Source: Azospirillum picis (lineage in GTDB: Bacteria > Pseudomonadota > Alphaproteobacteria > Azospirillales > Azospirillaceae). Taken from it: a DNA stretch of 64,000 bases. Numbering within the stretch: the stretch's first letter is position 1; every line of letters begins with the position of its first letter. Location of the stretch: NCBI RefSeq assembly GCF_017876115.1, contig NZ_JAGINO010000020.1, positions 62,001 through 126,000 of the forward strand, given 5' to 3'. The notes below the pieces were generated by a model. That model did no database searches. It saw nothing but the letters and a program-made list of their open reading frames with translations, and was not told where the DNA came from. The position numbers and the translations under genes are program-made. Shown piece after piece: positions 43,898 to 52,203 of the stretch.

Positions 43898-44218
43898 GTG
43901 GCCGTCAGATCAAAATCTTTTGTTATTTTTGTCATTATTCTAGAGGCTATCATTTTTTTAGGGTGGTTCTATTTCATGAAGCCACAAGTAGAAAAGGAAC
44001 ACCTTTTATTAGCTTTGGCGTTTTTTGCTTTACTCTCTACGGCGTCAACATTTATCAAACTTATCGCAAAATATGAGAAAAGAAATAGCAAAGGAGAGAA
44101 GGAAAAACTATCTTACGCCAATGATATGGATGAGTGGTCAATAATGATTGATTTATGGGCAAAATGCGGTGGCTTAGCATTTGCCATATCGGCTTACATT
44201 TGGGGAAAGATAGTTTAA
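43898..44218 (+). CDS. AT-rich small membrane protein, likely cargo
   Basis: 106 residues from a GTG at 43898 with TTGGAGGAAA upstream. Three hydrophobic segments: SFVIFVIILEAIIFLGWFYF, LLLALAFFALLSTASTFIKL and a C-terminal GGLAFAISAYIWG; a charged loop EKRNSKGEKEKLSYAND lies between. The gene and its flanks (about 43,850-44,350) are strikingly AT-rich against the rest of the window and use A/T-ending codons, indicating recent import. Island cargo at such places is often phage defence, but nothing here shows a mechanism. Confidence 0.7.
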   Translation: MAVRSKSFVIFVIILEAIIFLGWFYFMKPQVEKEHLLLALAFFALLSTASTFIKLIAKYEKRNSKGEKEKLSYANDMDEWSIMIDLWAKCGGLAFAISAYIWGKIV

Positions 44219-44337
44219 TGGCTAGTTGGGAACTCGTCATTTTATTATAAACACCACTTATAGTTTCCATAGCATTTCTTGTGATCTAATAATAACCATG
44301 ATTACAAAGAATATATGGTCCACTCAACACGATAAAT

Positions 44338-44367
44338 CCCGCCCGGTTCATACCGAGGCGGGCTTTT
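44338..44367 (+). terminator. Terminator downstream of the cargo gene
   Basis: CCCGCC with GGCGGG around an interior loop, followed by CTTTTTAC. The following ~400 bp to 44,770 hold no credible gene. Confidence 0.8.
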
Positions 44368-44774
44368 TACTTTTCGGGCGTTAATGGCTGCATTTCCTGC
44401 ACATCCACGTATGCCGTCAAGAACTTTTGGAAAGCATGGGTAGCAGAAAACACGCGCCAATCCATATGGTAACTTCAACGTGGCCCTTGTTTGAACGGTG
44501 CCCAAAACGCAATAATGCTTGTGTGCGGACCGGGGCGATTCACTTTGGCAGGTGAGCACCAAGCCGGCCACTGCACATCCTCTGCGTCGCTGGATGTAGA
44601 ACCCGTGGATTCGGGCCATCGAACCCAGAGGACGAGCCAACGGAGGGCTACTGGCGACGAGCGTACGGCGTCAAAGGTAGGCCTATCATGTCGTAACGGG
44701 TGGCTCATCCCGTTGTCGGCCGCGTAAAACCGCAACCTTCAAGGTCTGCGGCGCCGTGGACCTGGAGGCTCAAC

Positions 44775-44852
44775 ATGAGCATTCAGGTCAAAGTCCACGT
44801 GAAGATCGACGTTGCTGCGATCATCGCGGCCATCGCCGTATTTTTCATGTGA
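44775..44852 (+). CDS. 25-residue hydrophobic peptide
   Basis: ATG at 44775 with CTGGAGG upstream at good distance. The product MSIQVKVHVKIDVAAIIAAI, then AVFFM, has a single membrane-spanning stretch. A strong hairpin (GGAGGCTGG-gcaa-CCAGCCTCC) follows within 15 bp. This resembles small membrane peptides of type I toxin loci, though no antisense RNA is identified. Confidence 0.45.
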   Translation: MSIQVKVHVKIDVAAIIAAIAVFFM

Positions 44853-45015
44853 GGCAAGGGGAGGCTGGGCAACCAGCCTCCTCGCTTTTCCAATCCTCAA
44901 CACCACAGCCAACCACACCAGAAAGCCGCCAATCCGCCGGGCTGAAGGTCACCCCGGCGCGTTTCCGCTTATTCGCAGCGGGCAATGCGGACGGAGACGG
45001 CTCCCTATCGGGGCT

Positions 45016-45142
45016 GGGGACGCTAATGGGGACGCTGGGGACGCTGTGGGGACGCTGAAACCACACTCAGCGTCCCCACGATTTCCCCAATGAAATCAGT
45101 CACTTTAAACCCACAAAAGTTTTGGGGGACGCTGGGGACGCT
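45016..45142. repeat. Iteron cluster near the integrase gene
   Basis: GGGGACGCT occurs at 45016, 45028, 45037, 45048, 45125 and 45134, with one inverted copy at 45069. Direct tandem 9-mers with a less GC-rich gap (45,080-45,120) look like a replication origin. Together with the left cluster they flank the integrase and attP in the circular form. Confidence 0.75.
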
Positions 45143-45218
45143 CTTTTCTACTAAGAAAGGAAGGGAAGGGAGGGGGGAAGAGACATTGAAAGCCCTGTGA
45201 AAGCCCTGTGGAAGCCCC

Positions 45219-46454
45219 TCAGCCCTTGCCCTTCCTCCCCGCGGTGATGGGCACCACAGCCCCCGTTGCCCCCTGGCAGAAGTCGGCCCACAGCTTCATC
45301 AGGACGCGCCGCTTCTCCAGCAGGTCGCCGCGCCGATAGGCGGCCTCCACCTTGTTCTTGATGGTGTGGGCCAGTGCCATCTCGGCCACGTCGCTGGGGG
45401 TGTTCGTCGTCTCGGCCGTCCAGTCGCGGAAGGCCGAGCGGAAGCCGTGGGCGGTCGCCTCGATCTTCATCCGGCGCAGCACCATGGTCAGCGTCATGTC
45501 GGACATGGGCTTGTCGGGCTTGCTGCCCTCGAACACCAGGGCGTCGAGGTCGTCGGGCTTGCGGGCCAGCTTGCGGGCTTCCTCCAGCAGCTCGACGGCG
45601 CGCGGTGCCAGCGGCACCACATGCGGCTTGCCTGCCTTCATCCGCTCGGCCGGGATCGTCCACAGCTTGGCCTCGGTGTCGATCTCCCGCCACATGGCGC
45701 CGCGCATCTCCCCCGACCGCACCGCGGTCAGGATCAGGAACTCCATCGCCAGCTTGACCACCGGGCCGGTCTGGTCGGTCGCCCGCAGCTTGGTCAGGAA
45801 GGCCGGTACGTCGTCGTAGGGGAGGGCAGCGAAGTGCTCGCCGGAGTCCTTCTGTTTCGGCAGCCCCTTGGCGACGGAGCGCACCGGGTTCTCGCCTTCG
45901 CGGAAACCCTTGGTCGCAGCCCAGTCCAGCACCGTCCCGATCCTCTGGCGCACCCGGCGGGCCGTCTCGGGCTTCTCCAGCCAGATCGGCAAGAGCACGT
46001 CCCGCACTTCGGGCGTGCCGATCCTGTCCACCGTCATTGTGCCGATCACCGGGAAGGCGTGGGTTTCCAGAGTGGTGAGCCACTGGTCAGCGTGTTTTCC
46101 GTTCTTCCACGAGTCTTTGTGCTCGGTGTGGCAGGTGCGGGCCGCGCTCTCGAAAGTCGGCACGATGCGCAGAGCCTTTTGACGCTCGGCCACGGGATCG
46201 CCGCCGGCCCGGGCCACCTTGCGCATGGCTATCGCCGTATCCCGCGCCTCGGCCAGCGACACCAGTGTGGTGGACCCCAGGCCGATGTCCCGCCGTCTCC
46301 CCTGCACCATGATCCGCAGGAGCCAGCGCCGGGCGCCGGACTCGTCCACCTCCAGATACAGCCCGTTGCCGTCCGCATACCGGCCGGGCTTGGCGTTGCG
46401 CACCGTAACCGCCGTCAGGGCCTTCTCGGGGTGCCTCCCGGTTCGCTTGGTCAT
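45219..46454 (-). CDS. Tyrosine integrase, P4 type
   Basis: A 411-residue site-specific recombinase with the N-terminal DUF4102 arm-binding domain (MTKRTGRHPEKALTAVTVRN, GRYADGNGLYLEVDESG). Catalytic residues: Arg in TAVRSGEMRGA, HxxR in HGFRSAFRDW, His in LAHTIKNKVE and Tyr in AAYRRGDLLEKR. It lies just inside attR and reads away from it, as usual for tRNA-targeted elements, and is full length. Confidence 0.95.
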   Translation of the reverse strand: MTKRTGRHPEKALTAVTVRNAKPGRYADGNGLYLEVDESGARRWLLRIMVQGRRRDIGLGSTTLVSLAEARDTAIAMRKVARAGGDPVAERQKALRIVPTFESAARTCHTEHKDSWKNGKHADQWLTTLETHAFPVIGTMTVDRIGTPEVRDVLLPIWLEKPETARRVRQRIGTVLDWAATKGFREGENPVRSVAKGLPKQKDSGEHFAALPYDDVPAFLTKLRATDQTGPVVKLAMEFLILTAVRSGEMRGAMWREIDTEAKLWTIPAERMKAGKPHVVPLAPRAVELLEEARKLARKPDDLDALVFEGSKPDKPMSDMTLTMVLRRMKIEATAHGFRSAFRDWTAETTNTPSDVAEMALAHTIKNKVEAAYRRGDLLEKRRVLMKLWADFCQGATGAVVPITAGRKGKG

Positions 46455-46619
46455 TTCGAATCCCTGCCAATCCTACCCCACACCTCGCCCCACATTCTGT
46501 ATCGGGTGTGGGCGGATGGCAACGGACAGTCACGGACGCAGGCGCAAGAGAGTATTTTGTAAGTCAATGGCTTAGGAGGCATGCGCGGACACCAGAAAAC
46601 ACCGGCGGATCTCGTTTCT

Positions 46620-46639
46620 AATCCCTCTCCCTCCGCCAC
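46620..46639. repeat. attR, 20-bp direct repeat
   Basis: Second exact copy of AATCCCTCTCCCTCCGCCAC, without the rest of a tRNA. Confidence 0.93.
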
Positions 46640-46666
46640 TGAATGCCTGGACCTTCTGTCCGGCAA

Positions 46667-46701
46667 AAAGGCCCAGCCAGCTTGGTTGGGCCTTTTTGTT
46701 T
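46667..46701 (+). terminator. Original terminator of tRNA-Ser, displaced by the island
   Basis: AAAAAGGCCCA pairs with TGGGCCTTTTT. It lies 28 bp beyond attR, where the tRNA-Ser gene would have ended before integration. Confidence 0.88.
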
Positions 46702-46897
46702 TCCCGTATCCTAGGATGGGTTGCCTATAGCGTTCAGGAATGCCAGCGAGAGGTTGGATGCTTTCCAGAGACTGTCTGGAGCTTTACTTGGAACAAGGAC
46801 CAGAGGCGGCCAGGAAGGATGAGGGCTTGGCCCCGGTCATTGTTCGTGCAGCGCTCCTGCGAGCGTCGGTACCCTGGCGCCCAGCGAAATGAGGCGG

Positions 46898-47902
46898 TCA
46901 GGCCGGCAGGCGCATGCCGGTCAGTGTTTCGCTCAGCATCCATAGCCTCTCCGCTGCCGCCGGGTCGATGGCATGTGGAAAGACGCCGCCCTGACCCAGC
47001 GTATCACCCAGCACGTAATCGCCGTCGGGCGGAGCCAGAACCACAGCAATGTCGCAGTCCTCGCAATAGACGCCGCCTTCGGTGGCAAGCGCAGGGCTGG
47101 TGGCGCACCATACCTGTGTGGCCGCTCCCATCGCCGGTGTCTTGAAGCCGCGATCGGGGTCGATGATCGCCTTGCCTTCGGAGTCGACGGCTCCAAGGTC
47201 CCGCAGCATTGTCGGGTCGATATGCTTGCCGAGGTTGGTCTCGACGATGCCGCCGGGATGGACCGCGAAGGCCCGGACTCCATCCGGCGCGCCACGGCGA
47301 TCGAGTTCAACCGCGAAGAGGGCGTTTGCGGTTTTCGACTGGCCGTAGGCGGAAAATGGATTGTAGGTGCGCTGGTGGAAGTCCACGTCCTCGAACACCA
47401 CGCGAGAGAAGCGATGGCCGAGGGATGACAGCGCGACCACCCGTGCGCCGTGGGCACTCTTCAGCGCGGGCCACAGGCGAAGTGCCAACTGGAAATGCCC
47501 AAGGTGATTGGTGGCGAACTGCAGTTCGTGTCCACGTGTGTCGCGGGTCAACTCGGGCAGGGCCATGATGCCAGCGTTGTTGACCAAGATGTGGAGCGGC
47601 GTGTGTTCGGCAAGGAAGCGCTCGGCGAAGGCGTCGATCGACTCGGGGGCGAGCAGGTCCATCGGCCAGACTTCGGCTGTCGGATGGCTGGCCAGCGCCC
47701 GCCGTGCCCGCTCGACGTCGCGTGCCGGCACGATCACCCGCGCACCGGCAGCTAGGAAGACGCGCACGGTTTCGAGGCCGAGCCCGGAATAGCCGCCGGT
47801 GACGACCGCCGTCCGGCCGGAAAGATCGATACCGGCGATCACGTCGTCAGCCGTGCTGGTCCTGCCGAAGCCGGAACGGATTGGGGTCTGGGGTGTGCTC
47901 AT
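46898..47902 (-). CDS. Short-chain dehydrogenase/reductase
   Basis: A 334-residue SDR of the WWOX/retinol-dehydrogenase-like branch. Cofactor site TAVVTGGYSGLGLETVRVFL; NNAGIMALP; catalytic Ser in VVALSSLGHRF and YGQSK as the YxxxK. A C-terminal HPGGIVETNLGKHI completes the fold. Substrate unknown. It is divergent from the AraC gene across 99 bp and is probably its target. Confidence 0.9.
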   Translation of the reverse strand: MSTPQTPIRSGFGRTSTADDVIAGIDLSGRTAVVTGGYSGLGLETVRVFLAAGARVIVPARDVERARRALASHPTAEVWPMDLLAPESIDAFAERFLAEHTPLHILVNNAGIMALPELTRDTRGHELQFATNHLGHFQLALRLWPALKSAHGARVVALSSLGHRFSRVVFEDVDFHQRTYNPFSAYGQSKTANALFAVELDRRGAPDGVRAFAVHPGGIVETNLGKHIDPTMLRDLGAVDSEGKAIIDPDRGFKTPAMGAATQVWCATSPALATEGGVYCEDCDIAVVLAPPDGDYVLGDTLGQGGVFPHAIDPAAAERLWMLSETLTGMRLPA

Positions 47903-48001
47903 GAAAAACGGTCTCCATGTCGTTGACCGCCCTGAGATGGGATGGTACCCGTGAACGACGAATAATCCATCGTCCTGGATTCTTGCGCGTGCGTTCAAAT
48001 C

Positions 48002-48928
48002 ATGGGCAACGATCCCTTCTCCGCCGTCCTGTCGCTTGTTGACGCCCAAGCGGTCTGCGCGGGAGGATTTACCGTCGGCGGAGCCTGGGCGATCGCCTTC
48101 CCGCCGCCGGAGCAACTCAAGTTCTTCGTGATTGCCCGGGGGCGCTGCTGGTTGGCGGTCGAGGGGCTGGAGGCGCCGCTCCGGATGACGGAGGGCGATG
48201 CGCTCATGCTGGCCGCTCCACGGTCCTTCGTCGCGTTCAGCGATCCCGCGGTTCCGCCGCGTCCGGCGCGTGAACTCTTTGCCGGAGCAACCTCCGGCAT
48301 CTTCCCCTTGGGTGGGGGAGACGAGATGCTGTTCCTCGGCGGGCATGTGGACATGGCCGCAGGTTGCGGCTCGCTGCTGCTGGATGGGCTGCCGGATGTC
48401 ATCCACATCGGCGGCAATTCGACCGAGGCGCCGCGCTTGGCGTCGCTGATCGTTCAGTTGGCCGAAGAGTGCGGCACCAGCCGCGAGGGAGCGGACTTTG
48501 CGTGCAAGGCGCTGGCGCAGTTGATCTTTCTGCAGATCCTGCGGGTCCATCTTGCGCGCCATGGTGACCTCGCCCCCGGCATGCTGCGCGTTCTGGCCGA
48601 CCGGCGGTTGGCTCCGGCGCTGCGGCTGATGCATGCCGAGCCGGCGAGGAACTGGCATTTGCCGGAACTGGCGAGTGCCGCCGCGATGTCGCGAACCGCC
48701 TTCGCAACACGCTTCAAGGCGCTGGCCGGGATGGCGCCGCTCGCCTACCTGGCGCATTGGCGCCTGCGCTTGGCTCAACGCTGGCTGTCCACCGGGACGA
48801 TGACCATCAGTCAGGTCGCGCGTGCCACCGGCTTCGGCTCGGAATCGGCCTTTTCCAATGCCTTCAAGCGAACGACAGGGGTATCGCCATCGCAGTTCCG
48901 GTCGATGTCGCGGCTCGCTGCCGAGTGA
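48002..48928 (+). CDS. AraC-family regulator
   Basis: A 308-residue regulator with an N-terminal cupin domain (cupin_6 type: FFVIARGRCWLAVEG, MTEGDALMLAAPRSFVAFSD) and a C-terminal AraC DNA-binding domain (WHLPELASAAAMSRTAFATR, ISQVARATGFGSESAFSNAF). Divergent from the SDR gene, which it probably controls in response to a small molecule. Confidence 0.9.
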   Translation: MGNDPFSAVLSLVDAQAVCAGGFTVGGAWAIAFPPPEQLKFFVIARGRCWLAVEGLEAPLRMTEGDALMLAAPRSFVAFSDPAVPPRPARELFAGATSGIFPLGGGDEMLFLGGHVDMAAGCGSLLLDGLPDVIHIGGNSTEAPRLASLIVQLAEECGTSREGADFACKALAQLIFLQILRVHLARHGDLAPGMLRVLADRRLAPALRLMHAEPARNWHLPELASAAAMSRTAFATRFKALAGMAPLAYLAHWRLRLAQRWLSTGTMTISQVARATGFGSESAFSNAFKRTTGVSPSQFRSMSRLAAE

Positions 48929-49033
48929 AAGGGGAGCGATGGACACGATGCTGCGGCAGCGCAGCAGCCTGTGGAATGACACGGACTTGCACGAAGGAGC
49001 GGTTCCGCCGGCTTCAGGCAGCCGAAATAGAAA

Positions 49034-49071
49034 AGCCCGCCCCCATCCGGCCAAGACCGACGGGGGCGGGC
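49034..49071 (-). terminator. Terminator of the MarR gene
   Basis: AGCCCGCCCCC pairs with GGGGGCGGGCT; on the minus strand CTTTTCT follows, so it ends the MarR transcript. Confidence 0.85.
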
Positions 49072-49106
49072 TGCTGAGTCGTCTCCGGTGCCTGGAACGC
49101 GAAGCG

Positions 49107-49613
49107 TTACTTCGCGCGCGACACGCGGCGCAGGAAGTCGATGAACTGCGCCTGCTCATCCGGGGACAGGTCCTTGACCATGCCCTGGTCATGGGCCTGC
49201 ACGCGCGGGATCAGGTCGTCCATCAGGCTCTGTCCTTCCGGCGACAGACGCAGCGCATAGGAGCGGCGGTCGTTCGGCGACGGAGCACGGACGACGAGCC
49301 CGCGCGACTCGAGCCGGTCGATCACGGCCACCATGGTCGAGCGGTCGATGCCGACCGCCGTGCCCAGGTCGGACTGGGACAGGCCTTCGTTCTCGCGGAT
49401 CATGATCAGCACGCCGAACTGGCCGGGCGTGATGTCATGCGGGGAGACCGCGGTCTGGAAGCTCTGAAACACCGCGATCTGCGCCCGGCGCAGGTTGTAG
49501 CCCACAAGGTCGGGGAGAGGGCCGAGGGCGAGCTTGCCGTTCTTGCCGGGCCGCAGTCGCGAACGCCGGTCGGCGGGGGTATTACGCTCGTTGTCAGTCA
49601 CCGTGGATGCCAT
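49107..49613 (-). CDS. MarR-family regulator
   Basis: A 168-residue winged-helix regulator. Landmarks: DITPGQFGVLIMIRENEGLS, QSDLGTAVGIDRSTMVAVID, RLESRGLVVRAPSPNDRRSY. Start at 49613 (MASTVTDNERN). It binds small aromatic ligands in most family members. A palindrome 83 bp upstream is its probable own operator. Confidence 0.88.
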   Translation of the reverse strand: MASTVTDNERNTPADRRSRLRPGKNGKLALGPLPDLVGYNLRRAQIAVFQSFQTAVSPHDITPGQFGVLIMIRENEGLSQSDLGTAVGIDRSTMVAVIDRLESRGLVVRAPSPNDRRSYALRLSPEGQSLMDDLIPRVQAHDQGMVKDLSPDEQAQFIDFLRRVSRAK

Positions 49614-49695
49614 GTTTGGATGAATTATCGGATGAACGGATAAAATGCGGCCAAGGTCTTCGTTTGTCAGCAAGAACCGCACATTCCATAGGTTC

Positions 49696-49712
49696 CGCAT
49701 ATCAGATATGCG
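49696..49712. promoter_or_regulatory. Probable MarR operator
   Basis: CGCATAT-cag-ATATGCG is a perfect inverted repeat of MarR size in front of the MarR gene. The rest of 49,614-50,053 contains no gene. Confidence 0.6.
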
Positions 49713-50053
49713 CGAAACGTATTGGTTGGGCCACACACAAATTCCATCTTGAAGAGTCAAGAAGTGGTCGACGCCAATTCAGCGCCGATCGCCCGCATGG
49801 CGGTTTCCCCTGCCGCGCGCGGGTTCCCGAATCGGAGCTTCCGACGCCCGGTCCCCCCCAGACCGGGCGTCTTCGTATCCTCATGCCGCCACGCCCCGGG
49901 CTGTGGTTCCTTCGGGCCGTGAAGTGCGGAGCGCCGATGCAGGGCAGGGCGGATGGTTGGGCACTTGGTCTTGCCGCCGCTTTCGGGTTAGCTGTCGGCC
50001 GGTCCCATCCGGCGACCTTCGAATCCGACAGCCCCAACCGGAGAGCCGAAGCC

Positions 50054-50737
50054 ATGGCCTTCGCCATTCCCCTGTGGTCCCAGCCGGCCGTGCCCGTCAC
50101 GGGCGGCGATCCGTTCCCGGTGCGCCGCATCTATTGCGTGGGCCGGAATTATGCCGCCCATGCCCGCGAAATGGGCGCCGACCCCGACCGGGAGCCGCCC
50201 TTCTTCTTCATGAAGCCGGCCGACGCCATCGTTCCCGACAACGCCACCATTCCCTATCCGTCCAAGACCGCCAACCTGCATCACGAGATCGAACTGGTCG
50301 TCGCCATCGGCACCGGCGGGCGCGACATCCCGGTCGACCAAGCGCTCGGCCATGTGTTCGGCTATGCGGTCGGGCTCGACATGACCCGCCGCGACCTGCA
50401 GAACGCCGCGAAAAAGGAAGGCAAGCCCTGGGACATGGGCAAGGGCTTCGACCGTTCGGCCCCCTGCTCGGCCATCCGCACCGTGGGTGATGTTGGGCAT
50501 CCGGACAAGGGCGCCGTCACTCTGGAGGTGAATGGCGAACCGCGGCAGAAGGGCGATCTCGCCGACCTGATCTGGTCGGTGGCGGAGACGATCTCCTACC
50601 TGTCGGCCTTCGTCGAGCTGCAGCCGGGCGATCTCATCTACACCGGCACGCCGGAAGGCGTCGGCCCGGTGGCGGCGGGGGACGTGCTGACCGGCAAGGT
50701 CGAAGGCGTCGGCACCCTGACGCTGACCATCGCCTGA
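50054..50737 (+). CDS. Fumarylacetoacetate hydrolase family protein
   Basis: A 227-residue enzyme close to fumarylpyruvate hydrolases of the gentisate route. VRRIYCVGRNYAAHAREMG, the metal-binding ExE in HHEIELVVAI, FFFMKPADAIVP and GDLIYTGTPEGVGP are diagnostic. Start at 50054 by similarity to family starts (MAFAIPLW). The nearby MarR regulator could control it. Confidence 0.9.
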   Translation: MAFAIPLWSQPAVPVTGGDPFPVRRIYCVGRNYAAHAREMGADPDREPPFFFMKPADAIVPDNATIPYPSKTANLHHEIELVVAIGTGGRDIPVDQALGHVFGYAVGLDMTRRDLQNAAKKEGKPWDMGKGFDRSAPCSAIRTVGDVGHPDKGAVTLEVNGEPRQKGDLADLIWSVAETISYLSAFVELQPGDLIYTGTPEGVGPVAAGDVLTGKVEGVGTLTLTIA

Positions 50738-50746
50738 GCCGCCGGC

Positions 50747-51541
50747 ATGCGCATCGCGACCTGGAACATCAATTCGGTCCGCATGCGTCTGGACCTCCTC
50801 CTCCGCCTGATGGAGGAGGAAAGCCCGGACGTGATCTGCCTGCAGGAAACCAAGGTGGTGGACCCCGACTTCCCGCTCGGCCCGCTGGCTGAGCGTGGCT
50901 ATGTCCATGCCCACGTCCATGGGATGAAGAGCTACAACGGCGTAGCCATCCTGTCGCGACTGCCCTTCGAGTCGCACGACGTCCAGCACTGGTGCGGCAA
51001 GCAGGACTGCCGTCACGCACTGGCCCATCTGCCGGGCGGGATCGAGCTGCACTGTGTCTACATACCCGCCGGCGGCGACATTCCCGATCCGGCGGTGAAC
51101 GAGAAGTTCGCCCACAAGCTCCAGTTCCTCGACGAAATGACCCACTGGCTGCGGACGGAGCGCACTCCCGACCGCCGCATGGTGCTGGTCGGAGACCTCA
51201 ACATCGCCCCGTTGGAGCAGGACGTCTGGAGCCACAAGGAGCTGCTGTCCGTCGTCTCCCACACGCCCATCGAGGTGGAGAAGCTGAGCGCCATGCAGGA
51301 CTCGGCCGGTTGGGTCGATGCCATGCGGCGGTTCGTGCCGCCGAGCGAGAAGCTCTATACCTGGTGGAGCTACCGGGCCAAGGACTGGGAGGCATCGAAC
51401 CGCGGACGTCGCTTGGACCATGTCTGGGTGACGCCGCCTTTGGCTGGGGCGCTGACCGGCGTTACAGTCCGCCGCGACGCCCGTGGCTGGGAGCCCAAGC
51501 CGTCCGACCATGTGCCGGTGATCGTCGACCTCGACGTGTGA
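50747..51541 (+). CDS. xthA: Exodeoxyribonuclease III
   Basis: Base-excision repair AP endonuclease and 3'-exonuclease, 264 residues. Motifs: RIATWNINSVRMRL, CLQETK (catalytic Glu), YNGVAILSRLP, VGDLNIAPLEQDVW (Asp/Asn pair) and the C-terminal SDHVPVIVDL. It starts 9 bp behind the hydrolase gene, so probably the same transcript. Confidence 0.95.
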   Translation: MRIATWNINSVRMRLDLLLRLMEEESPDVICLQETKVVDPDFPLGPLAERGYVHAHVHGMKSYNGVAILSRLPFESHDVQHWCGKQDCRHALAHLPGGIELHCVYIPAGGDIPDPAVNEKFAHKLQFLDEMTHWLRTERTPDRRMVLVGDLNIAPLEQDVWSHKELLSVVSHTPIEVEKLSAMQDSAGWVDAMRRFVPPSEKLYTWWSYRAKDWEASNRGRRLDHVWVTPPLAGALTGVTVRRDARGWEPKPSDHVPVIVDLDV

Positions 51542-51583
51542 GACGCCGGCGGCCCCAACGGAGCCCCGGCGGGCGGTGTCCCT

Positions 51584-52165
51584 CTACTCCACCAGGGGGA
51601 TGTTCAACCGCAGCAGCGACAGGACGCTGCCGGGGCCGAGAGCGAACAGGTGGGCGCAGCCGTCGGCCAGCTCCTCGGCCGGCGGTCCCCGCATGTCCCA
51701 GCCGGTGGCGAGGGCATAGAGCGCGCGCAGGATGCCGTTGTGGGCAACCGCGCCCGCCGGGCGGCCGTCCGTTGCCAAATCCGTCAGCCAGGGACGCAAG
51801 CGGGCCTGCACCTCGCGCGGGCTTTCTCCACCGGGCGCCTTGAAGTCCAATCCCAGCCGGTCGTGGCGGTCCGGCATGAGGCCGCCGGCGCGCAGTTCCT
51901 CGGTGCGGCGGCCTTCCCATGTCCCCCAATCCATCTCGACGATGCGCGACTCGGGCTCGGGATCCAGTCCGAGTAGCTGTGCCGTCTCCCAGGCGCGGCG
52001 CTTCGGGCTGGCGATCCAGCGCCGCCCGGCCGCCTCCGGCGGCAGCCGGTAGCGGGCCACGCGGGCGCGGCCGGCAACGGACAGCGGCTCGTCGATGCTG
52101 CCCTGGATGCGCCCCTCGGCGTTCCAGGCGGTCGGACCATGGCGGAGGATCAGCAGCGTTGTCAT
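51584..52165 (-). CDS. Histidine phosphatase family protein
   Basis: A 193-residue phosphoglycerate-mutase-like phosphatase. The RHG motif is LLILRHGPTAWN, Arg and Glu follow at SPKRRAWETA and EMDWGTWEG, and the second His is VAHNGILRA. Substrate unknown; cobalamin-pathway CobC-like enzymes are the nearest relatives. Confidence 0.88.
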   Translation of the reverse strand: MTTLLILRHGPTAWNAEGRIQGSIDEPLSVAGRARVARYRLPPEAAGRRWIASPKRRAWETAQLLGLDPEPESRIVEMDWGTWEGRRTEELRAGGLMPDRHDRLGLDFKAPGGESPREVQARLRPWLTDLATDGRPAGAVAHNGILRALYALATGWDMRGPPAEELADGCAHLFALGPGSVLSLLRLNIPLVE

Positions 52166-52203
52166 GGAAGGGCCGTGCGCGTTGTGGACAGGGCGACCCG
52201 AGT

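Larger units (their letters stand above)
31693..46639. mobile_element. Integrated island, capsid-forming PICI-like, in tRNA-Ser
   Basis: About 15 kb between 20-bp direct repeats. Contents from right to left: tyrosine integrase, iterons, a tiny peptide, an AT-rich membrane gene, an XRE regulator divergent from a long minus-strand operon (small proteins, MerR-like regulator, AlpA, primase-helicase, portal, protease-capsid, HNH, TerS, TerL), then a second iteron cluster. There are no tail, tail-connector, baseplate, holin or endolysin genes. Known cf-PICIs have this size, integrase-AlpA-primase plan and HK97 head module, and borrow tails from a helper phage. A decayed prophage is the alternative, but every packaging gene is intact. 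Confidence 0.75.

Noticed and set aside
44374..44770. Genes on either strand between the cargo terminator and the 25-residue peptide
   Set aside because: Short frames lack ribosome sites and coding character.
31693..46639. Complete prophage
   Set aside because: No tail, baseplate, holin or endolysin genes and too short; a satellite fits better.
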